DNA of 55,310 nt, taken from assembly GCF_005844425.1 (NCBI RefSeq), contig NZ_SPHL01000006.1, positions 21,340 through 76,649 of the forward strand, given 5' to 3'. Below are positions 17,659-26,526 of this stretch, one piece after another. The DNA comes from Anaerofustis stercorihominis. Its GTDB lineage: Bacteria; Bacillota; Clostridia; Eubacteriales; Anaerofustaceae. Numbering within the stretch: position 1 is the first letter of the stretch; each line of letters begins with the position of its first letter. The notes under the pieces are model-generated. The model saw only the letters and a list, made by a program, of their open reading frames with translations, ran no database searches and was not told where the DNA came from. The position numbers and the translations under genes are program-made.

Positions 17659-17733
17659 TGGCACCCCCTGCGAGAATCGAACTCACAACTAACCCTTAGG
17701 AGGGGTTTGTTATATCCATTTAACTAAGGGGGC
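17659..17733 (-). tRNA. tRNA-Arg (CCT)
   Basis: The minus strand folds as a full cloverleaf: acceptor GCCCCCT with AGGGGGT (G1-U72 wobble), D-stem GTTA/TAAC, anticodon stem AACCC/GGGTT with loop CTCCTAA (anticodon CCT, reads AGG), and T-arm GTGAG-TTCGATT-CTCGC. The discriminator G and an encoded CCA end it at 17659. Confidence 0.95.
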
Positions 17734-17757
17734 GCTTTAGGTAAAAAACCATTATAT

Positions 17758-17786
17758 ATAATAGCATATTATAAGTTACTTATCAA
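17758..17786 (-). promoter_or_regulatory. Promoter of tRNA-Arg
   Basis: On the minus strand TTGATA (17786-17781) and TATTAT (17763-17758) are separated by 17 bases, about 25 bases before the tRNA 5' end. Confidence 0.5.
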
Positions 17787-17924
17787 ATAAAACAATCCTT
17801 ATTTTTAAAGGCTTTTTAAAATACAAATAAATTAAATGTAAACAGTTTTATAAAAAACACTATGATTTTATTTTATTTTATAATATAATATATTTATCTA
17901 TAACAAAGAAAAGAGGTTTTTATC

Positions 17925-19637
17925 ATGAAAGGAATTAATGCATCGCCTGGAGTTGCGATTGGTAATGTATTCTTATATGTAAAGGAAGATTTAGTTGTAA
18001 CACCGGGTAAAATCGAAGCATCAGCAGTTGATGCAGAACTTAAAAAATTAGATGACGCTATTGAAAAATCAAGAGCCGAATTACAAGCTTTAAAAGAAAA
18101 AACAGTTAAAGAAATCGGGGAAGAAGAAGCTGAAGTATTTACTGCTCATATGATGTTCTTAGATGACCCTGGATACATTGGTGAAGCCCAAAATAAAATT
18201 AAAAATGAATTGATCGTTGCTGAACAAGCATTAAACGAAGTTACAGAAGGTTTCGTTGCAATATTCGGGGCTATGGACGATGAATATATGAAAGCAAGAG
18301 CAACAGACTGTCAAGACGTTGCAGACAGAATTTTAAGACACTTATTAGGTCTTGAAAGTGCTGATTTATCACAAGTTGGTGAAAACGGAATTATCGTAGC
18401 CGTTGACTTAACACCATCAGATACAGCTCAAATGAATAAAGATAAAGTTATCGGTTTTGCTATTGATGAAGGAAGTAGAACTTCTCACTCAGCTATTATG
18501 GCAAGATCACTTGAAGTTCCTGCTGTTGTAGGTCTTGGTAATATTACAAGTGAAGTTAAAGGTGGAGAAAAAATTATCGTTGACGGTACAGACGGTAACA
18601 TCATCATTAACCCAACAGATGAAGAAATTAAAGAATATGAAGCTAAACAAGAAGCTTACAAACAAGAACAAGCTGAACTTGCTAAACTTAAAGATATGCC
18701 AAGTGAAACAAGTGATGGACACAAAGTTGAACTTTGTGCAAACATCGGTAGCCCTAATGACCTTGAAGGTGCAAACAAATACGGTGCTGACGGTGTAGGT
18801 CTATTCAGATCAGAATTCTTATACATGGATTCAAAAGAAATGCCATCAGAAGACGTTCAATTTGAAGCTTATAAACAAGTTTTAGAAGGAATGAACGGCA
18901 AACCGGTAATCATCAGAACACTTGATATCGGTGGTGACAAACAACTTCCATATCTTCCAATGGAAGAAGAAATGAACCCATTCTTAGGTGTTAGAGCTGT
19001 AAGACTTTGCTTCCAAAACGTTGATATGTTCAAAACTCAACTTAGAGCTTTACTTAGAGCAAGTGTATACGGAAACGCTCATATCATGTTCCCTATGATT
19101 TCTAACGTACAAGAAGTTAGAAAAGCTAAAGGTATCTTAGAAGAATGTAAAGCTGAACTTAAAGAAAAAGGAATCGAATATGATGAAAACATCAAAGTTG
19201 GTATCATGATCGAAATCCCTTCTGCTGCTGTTACAGCTGATATTATCGCTAAAGAAGTTGACTTCTTCTCAATTGGTACAAATGACTTATGTCAATACTC
19301 ATTAGCTGTTGACCGTCAAAACCAAAACTTATCAGAACTTAACCAACCACTTTCACCAGCAATCATCAGACTTGTTAAAAACGTTATTGATGCTTCTCAT
19401 AAAGAAGGTATCTTCACAGGTATGTGTGGTGAAATGGCAGGGGATCCAACAGCTGCATTATTACTATTAGGTCTTGGACTTGATGAATTCTCTATGTCAG
19501 CTCCTTCTATCTTAAGAGCTAAAAAAGTTGTAAGAAGCTTTACATATGAACAAGCTAAAGAAATTGCTAACGAAGTTTTAGAAAATGCTGAAACTCAAGA
19601 CGAAGTAAAAGCTATCTTAGCTAAATACTTAGACTAA
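17925..19637 (+). CDS. ptsI: PTS enzyme I (phosphoenolpyruvate-protein phosphotransferase)
   Basis: Enzyme I takes phosphate from phosphoenolpyruvate and passes it to HPr, feeding all PTS sugar permeases. The 570 aa match the family. The N-terminal part has the HPr-binding helical domain, the phosphohistidine region SRTSHSAIMAR (His188) and the swivelling domain. The C-terminal PEP-binding TIM barrel has GLFRSEFLY, RTLDIGGDKQLPY, VGIMIEIPSAA and GMCGEMAGDP. Codon use is noticeably more biased than in neighbours, as expected for a highly expressed gene. It is monocistronic: no ptsH beside it, and a terminator follows. It would energise the galactitol-type permease encoded at 28993-30580. Confidence 0.97.
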   Translation: MKGINASPGVAIGNVFLYVKEDLVVTPGKIEASAVDAELKKLDDAIEKSRAELQALKEKTVKEIGEEEAEVFTAHMMFLDDPGYIGEAQNKIKNELIVAEQALNEVTEGFVAIFGAMDDEYMKARATDCQDVADRILRHLLGLESADLSQVGENGIIVAVDLTPSDTAQMNKDKVIGFAIDEGSRTSHSAIMARSLEVPAVVGLGNITSEVKGGEKIIVDGTDGNIIINPTDEEIKEYEAKQEAYKQEQAELAKLKDMPSETSDGHKVELCANIGSPNDLEGANKYGADGVGLFRSEFLYMDSKEMPSEDVQFEAYKQVLEGMNGKPVIIRTLDIGGDKQLPYLPMEEEMNPFLGVRAVRLCFQNVDMFKTQLRALLRASVYGNAHIMFPMISNVQEVRKAKGILEECKAELKEKGIEYDENIKVGIMIEIPSAAVTADIIAKEVDFFSIGTNDLCQYSLAVDRQNQNLSELNQPLSPAIIRLVKNVIDASHKEGIFTGMCGEMAGDPTAALLLLGLGLDEFSMSAPSILRAKKVVRSFTYEQAKEIANEVLENAETQDEVKAILAKYLD

Positions 19638-19656
19638 TTAAAAAAATTAAAATGAT

Positions 19657-19692
19657 AGTGTAACCTCATAATATGGGGTTACACTTTTTTTG
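19657..19692 (+). terminator. Terminator of ptsI
   Basis: GTGTAACC and GGTTACAC form the stem, followed by seven T residues. Between it and the surface-protein gene (19693-20094) is about 400 bases of AT-rich sequence in which I see only the promoter at 20002-20030; no gene or RNA fold is evident. Confidence 0.92.
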
Positions 19693-20001
19693 TATCAATT
19701 CATTTTTTATCATTTAGTAACTATTTTTATTTTTTTATATAAATAGTCAGTGTTAATAACATAGATATAAATATATTTAATTAAACTTAAAATGTATTGT
19801 ATATTAATATATTTTGTGAGTTTTTATGTTTATATTTTTACTAATCATTATATATAATTTGTATTTTTTATTCATTGTAGGCTGTTAGATTTATGTAGTA
19901 TAGATTATTAAATAGTTAATAGAAAATTTATATTTATTCTTTTATTTATGATAAAGTGTATCTTTAATTAATATTTATGCAACATATAGAATTAAAATAT
20001 A

Positions 20002-20030
20002 TTGAACAAAAAAAATAAACATGTTAGAAT
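20002..20030 (+). promoter_or_regulatory. Promoter of the surface-protein gene
   Basis: TTGAAC (20002-20007) and TAGAAT (20025-20030) are separated by 17 bases, leaving an untranslated leader of about 57 bases before the AGGAGG site and ATG 20095. Confidence 0.55.
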
Positions 20031-20094
20031 TATTCCATATCTATAATTAAAATAGGTCGTAAAAAATAAAGACAATATTCTAGGAGGAAATTCC

Positions 20095-22257
20095 ATGATA
20101 CAATTAAAAGTACCTCATAAATTTTTTGTGCTATTTATGTCATTGGCATTGGTAATAGGGTTATTTATTTGTCCTATGCCGGTAATGGCTTTAAGTGAAG
20201 GAAATGTAATTGATATGTCAGATACAAATCCTGCTGCATCAGGAGATGGTTGGACATATGCAGATGGAGTTTATACAATATCCAATGGCGCAAATGTAAC
20301 AGTTGTTGGTGATAATGGAGGAAGTGGTCGTAGGATTTTAATCGAAGCCGGTGCTACTGCAACAGTTACATTGTCTGGAACCAGTATTACTCAAACAAAT
20401 TCAAATGCTGCACCTATAGGATTAGATAATAATACTAATCTTACATTGATACTTGCAGAAGGTACAGAAAATACTTTATCAGGAGCGAGTACACAAGCTT
20501 CAGGTATTCAAATGGGGCTTGCTGGTCAAGCAACGGTTACATCGACTTTAACAATTGAAGGTACAGGTACATTATATGCTACAGGTGGTAATCGTTGGCC
20601 TGGAATTGGAGGTCGTGCCGGAGGAAAAAGAACTATCAATATAATGAGTGGAACAATTATTGCTCAAGGTGCTAATCAAGGTGCTGGAATTGGAAATGGT
20701 AGAAGTACACCTGCAAATTCAAACTTCGTTAATATATATGGTGGAGATATTACTGCTATAGGAGGTAATAATGCTGCCGGAATTGGTGGAGGAGATAACG
20801 TTGGAAAAGATGACAATGCAGGCGTAATTACTGTATATGGCGGTTTGATTAAAGCCCAAGGTGGAAATAATGGAGCCGGCATTGGAAGTGGGTATTATAA
20901 TTATTCTGGTGGAACTCTAAAACTTGATGGAAATGGTATTATATTTGCTTCTAGCGTAAGTGATGGTGGATCATATAATAAAACATCTGGGGTTTTATTT
21001 CAAGGAAATTCCGGAACTGTTTATGGCAATGTTATTTTAGAAAATGACTTTGAAGTTGAGAGTGGAAAACAGCTTACTGTTCCTGCAAATACTTCGTTGA
21101 CAATTGCTAAGGGAATTACAATGACCGGTAATGGTAATATTCAAAATAACGGAAGCATAAAGGTTAATCTTGGCGGTACTTATAACGGAGAAAAACCTGC
21201 CGGACAGGCTCTTTTATATCAAATTGTATCAAATATAGATACGGATATATGTAGTTTAAGTCCTCAAGTACCTGATTATATACAACAAGATAATAATCTT
21301 GCTTTTTCTCTTAATATTAATGATGGATTCTCAAAAACAGATAATTTTGCAGTAAAAGCAAATGGAGAAGCTCTTATTGAGCAAGATAATCAATATACTG
21401 TTTCTGTAACGAAACCTATAGAAATTACTGTTGAAGGTGTGGAAGATATTACATATCCTGTTATTAATGGGGTAACTAATGGAGAAACTTATTACACTAC
21501 ACAAAGTGTTAGTGTTTTTGATGCAAATCTAAAATCTGTTACATTAAATAATGCCTCTGTTCAAGAAAGTTTTGTCTTAGATGGAAATACAGATACAACA
21601 TATAATATTGTTGCTACAGATAAAGCCGGTAACATCACAACATGTACGGTTACTATGAAGTCAATTGCAAGCATTGCTGATCCAATTAAAGATATTACAG
21701 TTGATAATGTAACTTCTGATGATAAAACAACTATTGAAGAAATAAAAACAATTATAGAAAATATAAATACTGACAATGCTACTGAAGAAGAAAAAGCAGA
21801 ATTAAATGATATATTAAATAAATGTGAAACTTTGATTGAGAAAATTGAAACTGTTACAGATTATAATATTATATCAGGAAATAACAGTCAGTGGACTAAA
21901 GGTGATAGTAGTTCAATCAGTATTACAGTTAATGGTGATGTTGAAAAATTTGTAGGAATTGAAATTGATGGAAAAGCTGTTGATGAAAAAAATTATACAG
22001 TAAAATCTGGAAGTACTATCATTACATTAAAACCGGAATATCTAAATACACTATCAGTTGGAAAGCATACTTTAACTGTAATTTATACAGATGGTGAAGT
22101 AACTGGTGAATTTGAAATATTAGATAAAAATAAAATAATTACACCAGAAACGGGAGATGATAACAATATTGGATTATGGACTATACTATCTATTATTGCC
22201 GGTTGTGGATTAGTTGGAGCTGTGAGTTTCAAAAGTAAAAAGAAATATATAAAATAA
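20095..22257 (+). CDS. Secreted, sortase-anchored surface protein with Gly-rich beta-solenoid repeats
   Basis: A cell-wall protein of 720 aa. An N-terminal signal peptide (about 1-32, MIQLKVPHKF..VMA) precedes a repetitive region (about 165-275) of four ~32-residue units carrying GAGIGNG, AAGIGGG and GAGIGSG, spaced like turns of a right-handed beta-helix. Next come beta-rich segments; near residues 445-520 an Ig-like module (YPVINGVTNGETYYTTQ), then a helical linker, and an X2-like module (ISGNNSQWTKGDSSSISITV, about 600-675). It ends with TPETG at 683-687, a hydrophobic segment and a basic tail, a (N/S/T)PxTG sorting signal. No sortase is in the window. An adhesin or polysaccharide-binding role is inferred; the ligand is unknown. 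Confidence 0.88.
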   Translation: MIQLKVPHKFFVLFMSLALVIGLFICPMPVMALSEGNVIDMSDTNPAASGDGWTYADGVYTISNGANVTVVGDNGGSGRRILIEAGATATVTLSGTSITQTNSNAAPIGLDNNTNLTLILAEGTENTLSGASTQASGIQMGLAGQATVTSTLTIEGTGTLYATGGNRWPGIGGRAGGKRTINIMSGTIIAQGANQGAGIGNGRSTPANSNFVNIYGGDITAIGGNNAAGIGGGDNVGKDDNAGVITVYGGLIKAQGGNNGAGIGSGYYNYSGGTLKLDGNGIIFASSVSDGGSYNKTSGVLFQGNSGTVYGNVILENDFEVESGKQLTVPANTSLTIAKGITMTGNGNIQNNGSIKVNLGGTYNGEKPAGQALLYQIVSNIDTDICSLSPQVPDYIQQDNNLAFSLNINDGFSKTDNFAVKANGEALIEQDNQYTVSVTKPIEITVEGVEDITYPVINGVTNGETYYTTQSVSVFDANLKSVTLNNASVQESFVLDGNTDTTYNIVATDKAGNITTCTVTMKSIASIADPIKDITVDNVTSDDKTTIEEIKTIIENINTDNATEEEKAELNDILNKCETLIEKIETVTDYNIISGNNSQWTKGDSSSISITVNGDVEKFVGIEIDGKAVDEKNYTVKSGSTIITLKPEYLNTLSVGKHTLTVIYTDGEVTGEFEILDKNKIITPETGDDNNIGLWTILSIIAGCGLVGAVSFKSKKKYIK

Positions 22258-22263
22258 ATAAAA

Positions 22264-22300
22264 AAAAGCACCTTTTAAATATGATAAAAGGTGCTTTTTA
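22264..22300 (+). terminator. Terminator of the surface-protein gene
   Basis: AAAAGCACCTTTT and AAAAGGTGCTTTT form a 13-base-pair stem, ending in a T-run just after the stop codon. Confidence 0.92.
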
Positions 22301-22503
22301 TTTAACAAGTTTACATCCCTTTTAAATTAAAGGAATGATATATTAATATTTCTTTAAAAGTAAATTTGATTGATATATATATTTTAGTATAAATGATATT
22401 ATGATAATTTATTATATGTATTTAACCATATAAAAAAATTTATATCTGTTATTTTTATGTGTTAAAATATAATCAAATAAAGTATGAATAAGAGGATAAA
22501 ACA

Positions 22504-24096
22504 TTGAACGATACAATGGCGAAAAATATAAAAACCAGACTTTCAAACAAAAAAGGAAGCGAACAAATAAAATTTGTATTAGAAGGGGTTCTTATTGGGT
22601 TAGTTGCAGGGATAAGCGCTATAATTTATAGATTTCTTTTAACAAAAGCCGAAGCTTTTTTGTTTGGTACCATAAAAACAATAAATGGTAATTTTTTGTA
22701 TATGTTCTTTTGGGGAGTATTTATAATACTACTTTCTTTAATTATTGGTAAGTTAATTAAGTTTGAACCAATGGCGAACGGCAGCGGTATTCCTCAAGTA
22801 AGTGGAGAAATGAAAGGATATTTATCCCAAAATCCAATTAAGGTATTAATTGCAAAAATAATAGGAGGAACTCTTTGTATTGTATCGGGATTTTCTCTTG
22901 GAAGAGAAGGTCCTTCCATACAGCTTGGAGCCATGTCTGCAAAACTTCTTGCAAGAATTCAAAAAAAAGGGAAAACTAAAGAAAAAGTTTATCTTTCATG
23001 TGGTGCAGGCGCAGGTCTTGCTGCTGCATTTAATGCTCCTTTGGCAGGGGCTATGTTTACAATGGAAGAAATACATAAAAATTTTGACGGAAGAATTATT
23101 GTAAGTGTAATGACAGCATCTATTACGGCAGATTTTCTTGCAAAAAGTATCTTCGGGCTTTCTCCTGTATTTCACTACACAAATCTTCAAACAATCCCAT
23201 TAAAATATTTTGGTCTTATAATTATTCTAGGGGTTATACTTGGAGTATGCGGTAGTATATATAATAAGGTTATGGTCTATTCTCAGCATATATATGCTAA
23301 GCTAAATAAAATAAAAACCGAATATAAAATACTAATTCCTACTGTGTTTGCATTTATTCTTGCATTTACTCTTCCAGATGTACTTGCAGGGGGAAATCAA
23401 ATGGTAAAAATACTTGAAAATAATCAGTATATTTTATCAACACTTATTACTTTGCTTATTGTAAAATTTATTTTTTCTGCCATTTGTTTTGGCTCTGGAG
23501 CTCCCGGAGGGATTTTCTTTCCTTTGCTTGTTTTAGGTTCTTTTATAGGTGCTATTTTTGCTGTAGTTTGCACAAATCTAATTGGTATTTCTGCGGATTT
23601 TACGCAAAAGTTTATAATTCTTGCAATGGCGGGATTTTTCTGTGCAACCGTAAGAGCACCTTTTACTGGTATAATATTAATAGCGGAAATGACAGGCTCT
23701 CTTTCTCATATGATATCAATAAGCCTTGTCTGCATAATATCTTATGTGGTTGCTTATATATTTAAAAGTGAGCCTATATATGAAAGCTTACTTGATAATA
23801 TATTAAAAAAACAAAAAATAGAACTTAAAGAGCCAAGCAATGAAACAATGTTAGTAACATATAATATAGCTTTTGAAAGCGAAGTTGATGGGAGAAGACT
23901 TGATGAAATTGAGTGGCCTAAAAATTGTCTTCTTGTTGCAATAGAAAGAGGAAATAAAGAGTTTATTCCAAGAGGGTATAATACTATTAAGGCAGGGGAT
24001 TTTATAACAGTGCTTATAAATGAAAACGAAATGAATTATATGAATGAAATGTTAACGCAGATGTGTTGTGAAAAAGAGAAAAAGTATATTGATTAA
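22504..24096 (+). CDS. CLC-family chloride/proton antiporter with C-terminal TrkA-C domain
   Basis: A membrane antiporter that exchanges chloride for protons. Signature selectivity-filter motifs are present: GSGIPQ (about 97-102), GREGP with the gating glutamate (about 137-141), the inner proton glutamate in FTMEE, and GSGAPGG in the second half. About ten transmembrane helices span residues 20-430. Residues ~445-520 form a TrkA-C-like ligand domain (FESEVDGRRLDEIEWP). It starts with TTG 22504, nine bases after AGAGG; the first ATG (22516) would leave an over-long gap. GREGP (not GREGT) argues against the fluoride CLC-F group. It is 16 bases ahead of the MORN gene and probably co-transcribed. 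Confidence 0.93.
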   Translation: MNDTMAKNIKTRLSNKKGSEQIKFVLEGVLIGLVAGISAIIYRFLLTKAEAFLFGTIKTINGNFLYMFFWGVFIILLSLIIGKLIKFEPMANGSGIPQVSGEMKGYLSQNPIKVLIAKIIGGTLCIVSGFSLGREGPSIQLGAMSAKLLARIQKKGKTKEKVYLSCGAGAGLAAAFNAPLAGAMFTMEEIHKNFDGRIIVSVMTASITADFLAKSIFGLSPVFHYTNLQTIPLKYFGLIIILGVILGVCGSIYNKVMVYSQHIYAKLNKIKTEYKILIPTVFAFILAFTLPDVLAGGNQMVKILENNQYILSTLITLLIVKFIFSAICFGSGAPGGIFFPLLVLGSFIGAIFAVVCTNLIGISADFTQKFIILAMAGFFCATVRAPFTGIILIAEMTGSLSHMISISLVCIISYVVAYIFKSEPIYESLLDNILKKQKIELKEPSNETMLVTYNIAFESEVDGRRLDEIEWPKNCLLVAIERGNKEFIPRGYNTIKAGDFITVLINENEMNYMNEMLTQMCCEKEKKYID

Positions 24097-24112
24097 TGTT
24101 AAGAGGTAATAT

Positions 24113-25189
24113 ATGGAAACTCACTGTCTTTTATCCAGAATGAATATAGGAACATTAAAAAAATTAAGAGGAAAATTGCTTTTTGTTAATGTTTATGTAA
24201 GTGACAATGAATATAAATGGACGAATGGAGAAATAGAAGAAAAAAGCCAAAAATTATTTGATATATTTGATTATTTAAAGAAATGTATAAATGAAGAAAA
24301 TGTATTTTTTGAATATTACGTTTCATCTTATTATTTAAATATATCATATCCTTTTGAAAGAACAAGCTGTGAAAAGTGGTTAAAAGATTTTGCAAATGGA
24401 TTTGATTGCCTTAATTTGAAAAATGTGCATGATAAGATGTATTTAAAATACGACGTGGACCAGGTGGCATTTTTATTTATTACTAAGAGACCATCTCTAT
24501 GTTATGCCATAAGTGCAAAAGAGTCTTTTTATGATTTTTGTGAGTTTGCAGTATTATATGGTGAAAATTATAATTCTGTAATTCATGAAATTCTACATTT
24601 GTTTGGAGCTGCTGATTTATATTTTCCTAAAGAAATTTCAGATGTTGCAAAAGAAATGTTTCCCAAAAGTATAATGTTTAATTCAACTTATAATAAAATA
24701 GATGATTTTACAAAGTATGTAGTGGGTATTCATGAAAAACCTTCTTCTTTGGCAAAAACCTTTATAGATAGAACAAAGGATATAAACTGTGAATATATTG
24801 AAAATTCTATAAAAGGGCAGTGGCAAGACGGGTTTAGAAGAGTTACATATGCAGGAGGCATGGTATACGAAGGTAATTTTAAAAATGGTATGCGTGAAGG
24901 AGAGGGGAAAGTATTTTATACAAATGGAGCAGTATATGAAGGAGAATTTAAGAATAATAATATAGAAGGTTTTGGTAAAATGCATTTTGCGAACGGTGCA
25001 TTGTATGAGGGGGAATTTAAAAATAATAAAAGAAGCGGAATTGGCAAACTTATATATCCAAATAAGGTAATATATGAAGGAGAGTTTAAGGATAATGAAT
25101 ATAATGGTCAGGGTAAACTCACTTATCCAAGCGGTAAAACATACGAAGGGGAATTTAAAAACGGTAAAATAGTAAAAAATAAAAGATAA
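24113..25189 (+). CDS. Metzincin-like domain fused to MORN repeats, 358 aa
   Basis: Two parts. Residues 1-230 contain HEILHLFGAAD (158-168), the HExxHxxGxxD zinc motif of metzincin-type peptidases with an Asp as third ligand, after ENYNSV; Met189 (SIMFN), downstream, could be the Met-turn. Residues 252-358 are four full and one partial 23-residue MORN repeat, YEGEFKNN..G.GK...NG, which in other proteins bind lipid or form beta-sheet rods. No signal peptide or membrane segment is visible, so it should be cytosolic. It follows the CLC gene by 16 bases with an AGAGG site. The combination is not one I know. Peptidase activity is inferred from the motif only; a non-catalytic role remains possible. 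Confidence 0.8.
   Translation: METHCLLSRMNIGTLKKLRGKLLFVNVYVSDNEYKWTNGEIEEKSQKLFDIFDYLKKCINEENVFFEYYVSSYYLNISYPFERTSCEKWLKDFANGFDCLNLKNVHDKMYLKYDVDQVAFLFITKRPSLCYAISAKESFYDFCEFAVLYGENYNSVIHEILHLFGAADLYFPKEISDVAKEMFPKSIMFNSTYNKIDDFTKYVVGIHEKPSSLAKTFIDRTKDINCEYIENSIKGQWQDGFRRVTYAGGMVYEGNFKNGMREGEGKVFYTNGAVYEGEFKNNNIEGFGKMHFANGALYEGEFKNNKRSGIGKLIYPNKVIYEGEFKDNEYNGQGKLTYPSGKTYEGEFKNGKIVKNKR
24866..25186 (+). repeat. MORN repeat array (five units, 69 bp each; last partial)
   Basis: Protein-level repeats at residues 252-274, 275-297, 298-320, 321-343 and 344-358. All begin YEGEF or YEGNF and are 23 residues apart, with GxGK in the middle. The DNA copies have diverged, so the array is not a slippage-prone perfect repeat. 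Confidence 0.9.
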
Positions 25190-25210
25190 GGTTTTGCCTT
25201 ATCTTTTTTG
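25181..25210 (+). terminator. Terminator after the MORN gene
   Basis: AAAAGATAAGG and CCTTATCTTTT pair around a short loop and run into a T-tract. The hairpin overlaps the stop codon and ends the CLC-MORN unit. Confidence 0.88.
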
Positions 25211-25366
25211 TAATAATAAAAAATTCTTGATTTATAAATGTAATGTTTAATATTTATAATATTTTAACATAGTTTCGTAAGAAATTTTTAATAATTAAAT
25301 ATTTGCCTTTAGGGTATTATTATAATAAAATACTTTTAGTATAGAAAACAGAAGAGAGGTAACGGA

Positions 25367-25996
25367 ATGTCACAAGTAATTATCCTTGATCACCCTATTA
25401 TTAAAGATTATGTATCAACTTTAAGAGATGAAAAAACAAACATAAAAGATTTTAGGGAAACAGTAAAAAAGTTATCTTTATTTATCGGTTATGAAGCAGT
25501 AAGAAATGTTGAAACAAAGAAAGAAAAAATAAAAACTCCCCTTTGTGAAACAACGGGTGAAAAGATTATAAATGATAATATAACGGTTATACCAATACTT
25601 AGAGCAGGACTTGGAATGATGGATGGAATGCTTGAACTTCTTCCAAATGCTAAAGTAGGTCATATAGGACTTGAAAGAAACGAGAGAACTCTAAAAGCAG
25701 AAGAATATTATTTTAAAATGCCAAATAATTACGAAACTATGGACGCTTATGTTGTTGACCCAATGCTTGCAACCGGCGGTTCTGCAGTTGATGCCATTGA
25801 TAAATTAAAAGAAAGAGGAATTAAACATATTAAATTTTTATGTATAATATCTTCTCCTGAAGGAATAGAAAAACTTCAAAAAGAACATCCTGATGTTGAT
25901 ATATATACTGCTGTAATAGATGAATGTTTAAATGAACATGGTTATATTCTTCCTGGACTTGGAGATGCGGGAGATAGAATTTTTGGTACGATATAA
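25367..25996 (+). CDS. upp: Uracil phosphoribosyltransferase
   Basis: Upp converts uracil and PRPP to UMP and pyrophosphate in pyrimidine salvage. The 209-aa length is exact for the family. The PRPP-binding loop is DPMLATGGSAVDAI (about 129-142), and the C-terminal uracil-binding segment is GYILPGLGDAGDRIFGT. The start follows GAGAGGTAACGG. It is a single-gene unit ending in a strong terminator. I see no uraA-type uracil permease next to it. Confidence 0.98.
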   Translation: MSQVIILDHPIIKDYVSTLRDEKTNIKDFRETVKKLSLFIGYEAVRNVETKKEKIKTPLCETTGEKIINDNITVIPILRAGLGMMDGMLELLPNAKVGHIGLERNERTLKAEEYYFKMPNNYETMDAYVVDPMLATGGSAVDAIDKLKERGIKHIKFLCIISSPEGIEKLQKEHPDVDIYTAVIDECLNEHGYILPGLGDAGDRIFGTI

Positions 25997-26022
25997 AAAA
26001 ACGCACTTTTGTGCGTTTTTTA
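25995..26022. terminator. Bidirectional terminator between upp and the PNPOx-like gene
   Basis: AAAAAACGCAC and GTGCGTTTTTT form an eleven-base-pair stem with a TTTT loop and T/A flanks that serve both converging genes. Confidence 0.92.
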
Positions 26023-26514
26023 ATTTTCACCGTATTTAAGTTCTTTTCCCTCTTTAGAATATTTTTTTCTTTTTCCTGTTATTTCATCTATATTTATTTT
26101 TATTACATTTGTTCTTTCTAAACTTCTGTTTATTGCATCATCAAACATTTCCATATTGCTTTTTGCATATCTAAGGCATATTAATTTTAATGCATGTATC
26201 TTTTCTTCTTTTTCCTTTACTTCCTCTGCTTTTCCATATAAAACTGCACTTTCAAATTCCATTGTAAACTCTTCAGGTTTTGGTCTGCACCTTGATACAG
26301 CGCATATGCAGATTTGATTGTTGTTTTTAAGTAAGTCTATCTTTTTTCCTTCCATTGCACAGTGAAAGTATAAATGATTTTCTTCAAGTACAATGCTTAT
26401 TGGTATACAGTATGGATTGTTGTTTTCATCGGTTAATGATAAAACTACATATGGTGACTTTTTCAAAACGTCAAGGGCAAAATTTTTATCCATTTCTCTG
26501 TCTTTTCTTCTCAT
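26020..26514 (-). CDS. Pyridoxamine 5'-phosphate oxidase-like flavin-binding protein, 164 aa
   Basis: A split beta-barrel flavoprotein of the PNPOx-like superfamily: strands in YVVLSLTDENNNPYCIPISIV (residues 19-39) and LYFHCAMEGKKIDLL contribute to FMN binding. The protein is shorter than classical PdxH and resembles the NimA-like or flavin-nucleotide-binding subgroup common in Clostridia. It has an AGAGG site and follows the pyridoxamine kinase gene by 12 bases, so the pair is co-transcribed. Position suggests a vitamin B6 link, but many members are general flavin oxidoreductases; substrate is not assigned. Confidence 0.85.
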   Translation of the reverse strand: MRRKDREMDKNFALDVLKKSPYVVLSLTDENNNPYCIPISIVLEENHLYFHCAMEGKKIDLLKNNNQICICAVSRCRPKPEEFTMEFESAVLYGKAEEVKEKEEKIHALKLICLRYAKSNMEMFDDAINRSLERTNVIKINIDEITGKRKKYSKEGKELKYGEN

Positions 26515-26526
26515 ATTAAACCTCTT

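Noticed and set aside
17837-17850. TGTAAACAGTTTTA resembling a cre site before ptsI
   Set aside because: Two mismatches that include the central CG, and no clear promoter nearby; not better than chance in AT-rich sequence.
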